A DNA stretch of 64,000 bases from an uncultured Stenotrophomonas sp. (GTDB lineage Bacteria; Pseudomonadota; Gammaproteobacteria; Xanthomonadales; Xanthomonadaceae), in the NCBI GenBank assembly GCA_913775725.1, contig CAJYNG010000013.1:1-64000 (forward strand), given 5' to 3'. Below are positions 63,107 to 64,000 of this stretch, piece after piece. The translations under genes and the position numbers were made by a program. Every line of letters starts with the position of its first letter. The stretch's first letter is position 1. The notes under the pieces are model-generated. The model did not search any database and was not told the DNA's origin. It saw nothing but the letters and a program-made list of their open reading frames with translations.

Positions 63107-64000
<894 letters not shown>

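Overview
The window reads as chromosomal DNA of a Stenotrophomonas species (Xanthomonadaceae, Gammaproteobacteria), most likely of the S. maltophilia complex. The evidence is the high GC content, the gene order lptD-surA-pdxA-rsmA-apaG-apaH, xanthomonad-type proteins throughout, and many short GTAG-headed palindromes between genes that match the SMAG (Stenotrophomonas maltophilia GTAG) repeats. It is mostly ordinary core genome. I see no rRNA, tRNA, CRISPR array, prophage, insertion sequence or integrase.

Layout. 1-1.1 kb: the 3' end of a hybrid histidine kinase and a lone receiver protein. 1.2-7.1 kb: a DUF2007 protein (minus strand), glnS, unknown proteins, a nucleoside deaminase, rlmM and an EF-hand protein, closed by a 32-bp perfect hairpin. 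7.3-9.6 kb: two overlapping UbiH-type monooxygenases (minus). 9.7-19.6 kb: a long plus-strand run with a membrane protein, a PduO-type cobalamin adenosyltransferase, an HDAC-family deacetylase, then lptD-surA-pdxA-rsmA-apaG-apaH and a DUF1287 lipoprotein, mostly joined by ATGA overlaps. 19.7-24.5 kb (minus): lgt-thyA-(secreted protein)-folA and lemA with two TPM-domain genes. 24.5-25.1 kb: a non-coding block with two related large palindromic elements. 25-27.7 kb: an MFS exporter, a TerC protein and dgkA.

27.9-31.6 kb: a GDSL hydrolase, a two-component pair and tesA. 31.6-34.8 kb: the ybbA-ybbP ABC transporter, divergent from tesA with almost no spacer. 35.6-39.8 kb (minus): a DUF6607 protein and the heme-uptake genes hemP, a TonB-dependent receptor and a HemS-like half protein, with a Fur box upstream of hemP. 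40-43.5 kb: an aldo/keto reductase and a nucleoside-salvage pair (CNT transporter plus PfkB kinase). 43.6-46.3 kb: an MFS exporter divergent from a LysR regulator, and a small membrane protein. 46.5-51.4 kb: dusB, a methyltransferase, and a polytopic membrane protein paired with a GT2 glycosyltransferase. 51.4-55.1 kb (minus): a membrane hydrolase, an LpxH-like phosphoesterase and an OlsF-like fused acyltransferase. 55.5-64 kb: metK, an acyl-CoA thioesterase, ppc, an S9 peptidase, and ahcY (cut by the window end) under an SAH riboswitch.

Themes: envelope building (lptD, surA, lgt, ybbAP, tesA, LpxH-like, OlsF-like, dgkA), one-carbon and methyl metabolism (folA, thyA, metK, ahcY with its riboswitch, and RNA methyltransferases), and iron/heme supply. 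The least explained signals are non-coding: the paired large palindromes at 24.6-25.0 kb, the long hairpin at 7.1 kb, the SMAG dimers (one of which supplies both stop codons of a converging gene pair), and the missing canonical start codon of ybbA beside tesA.
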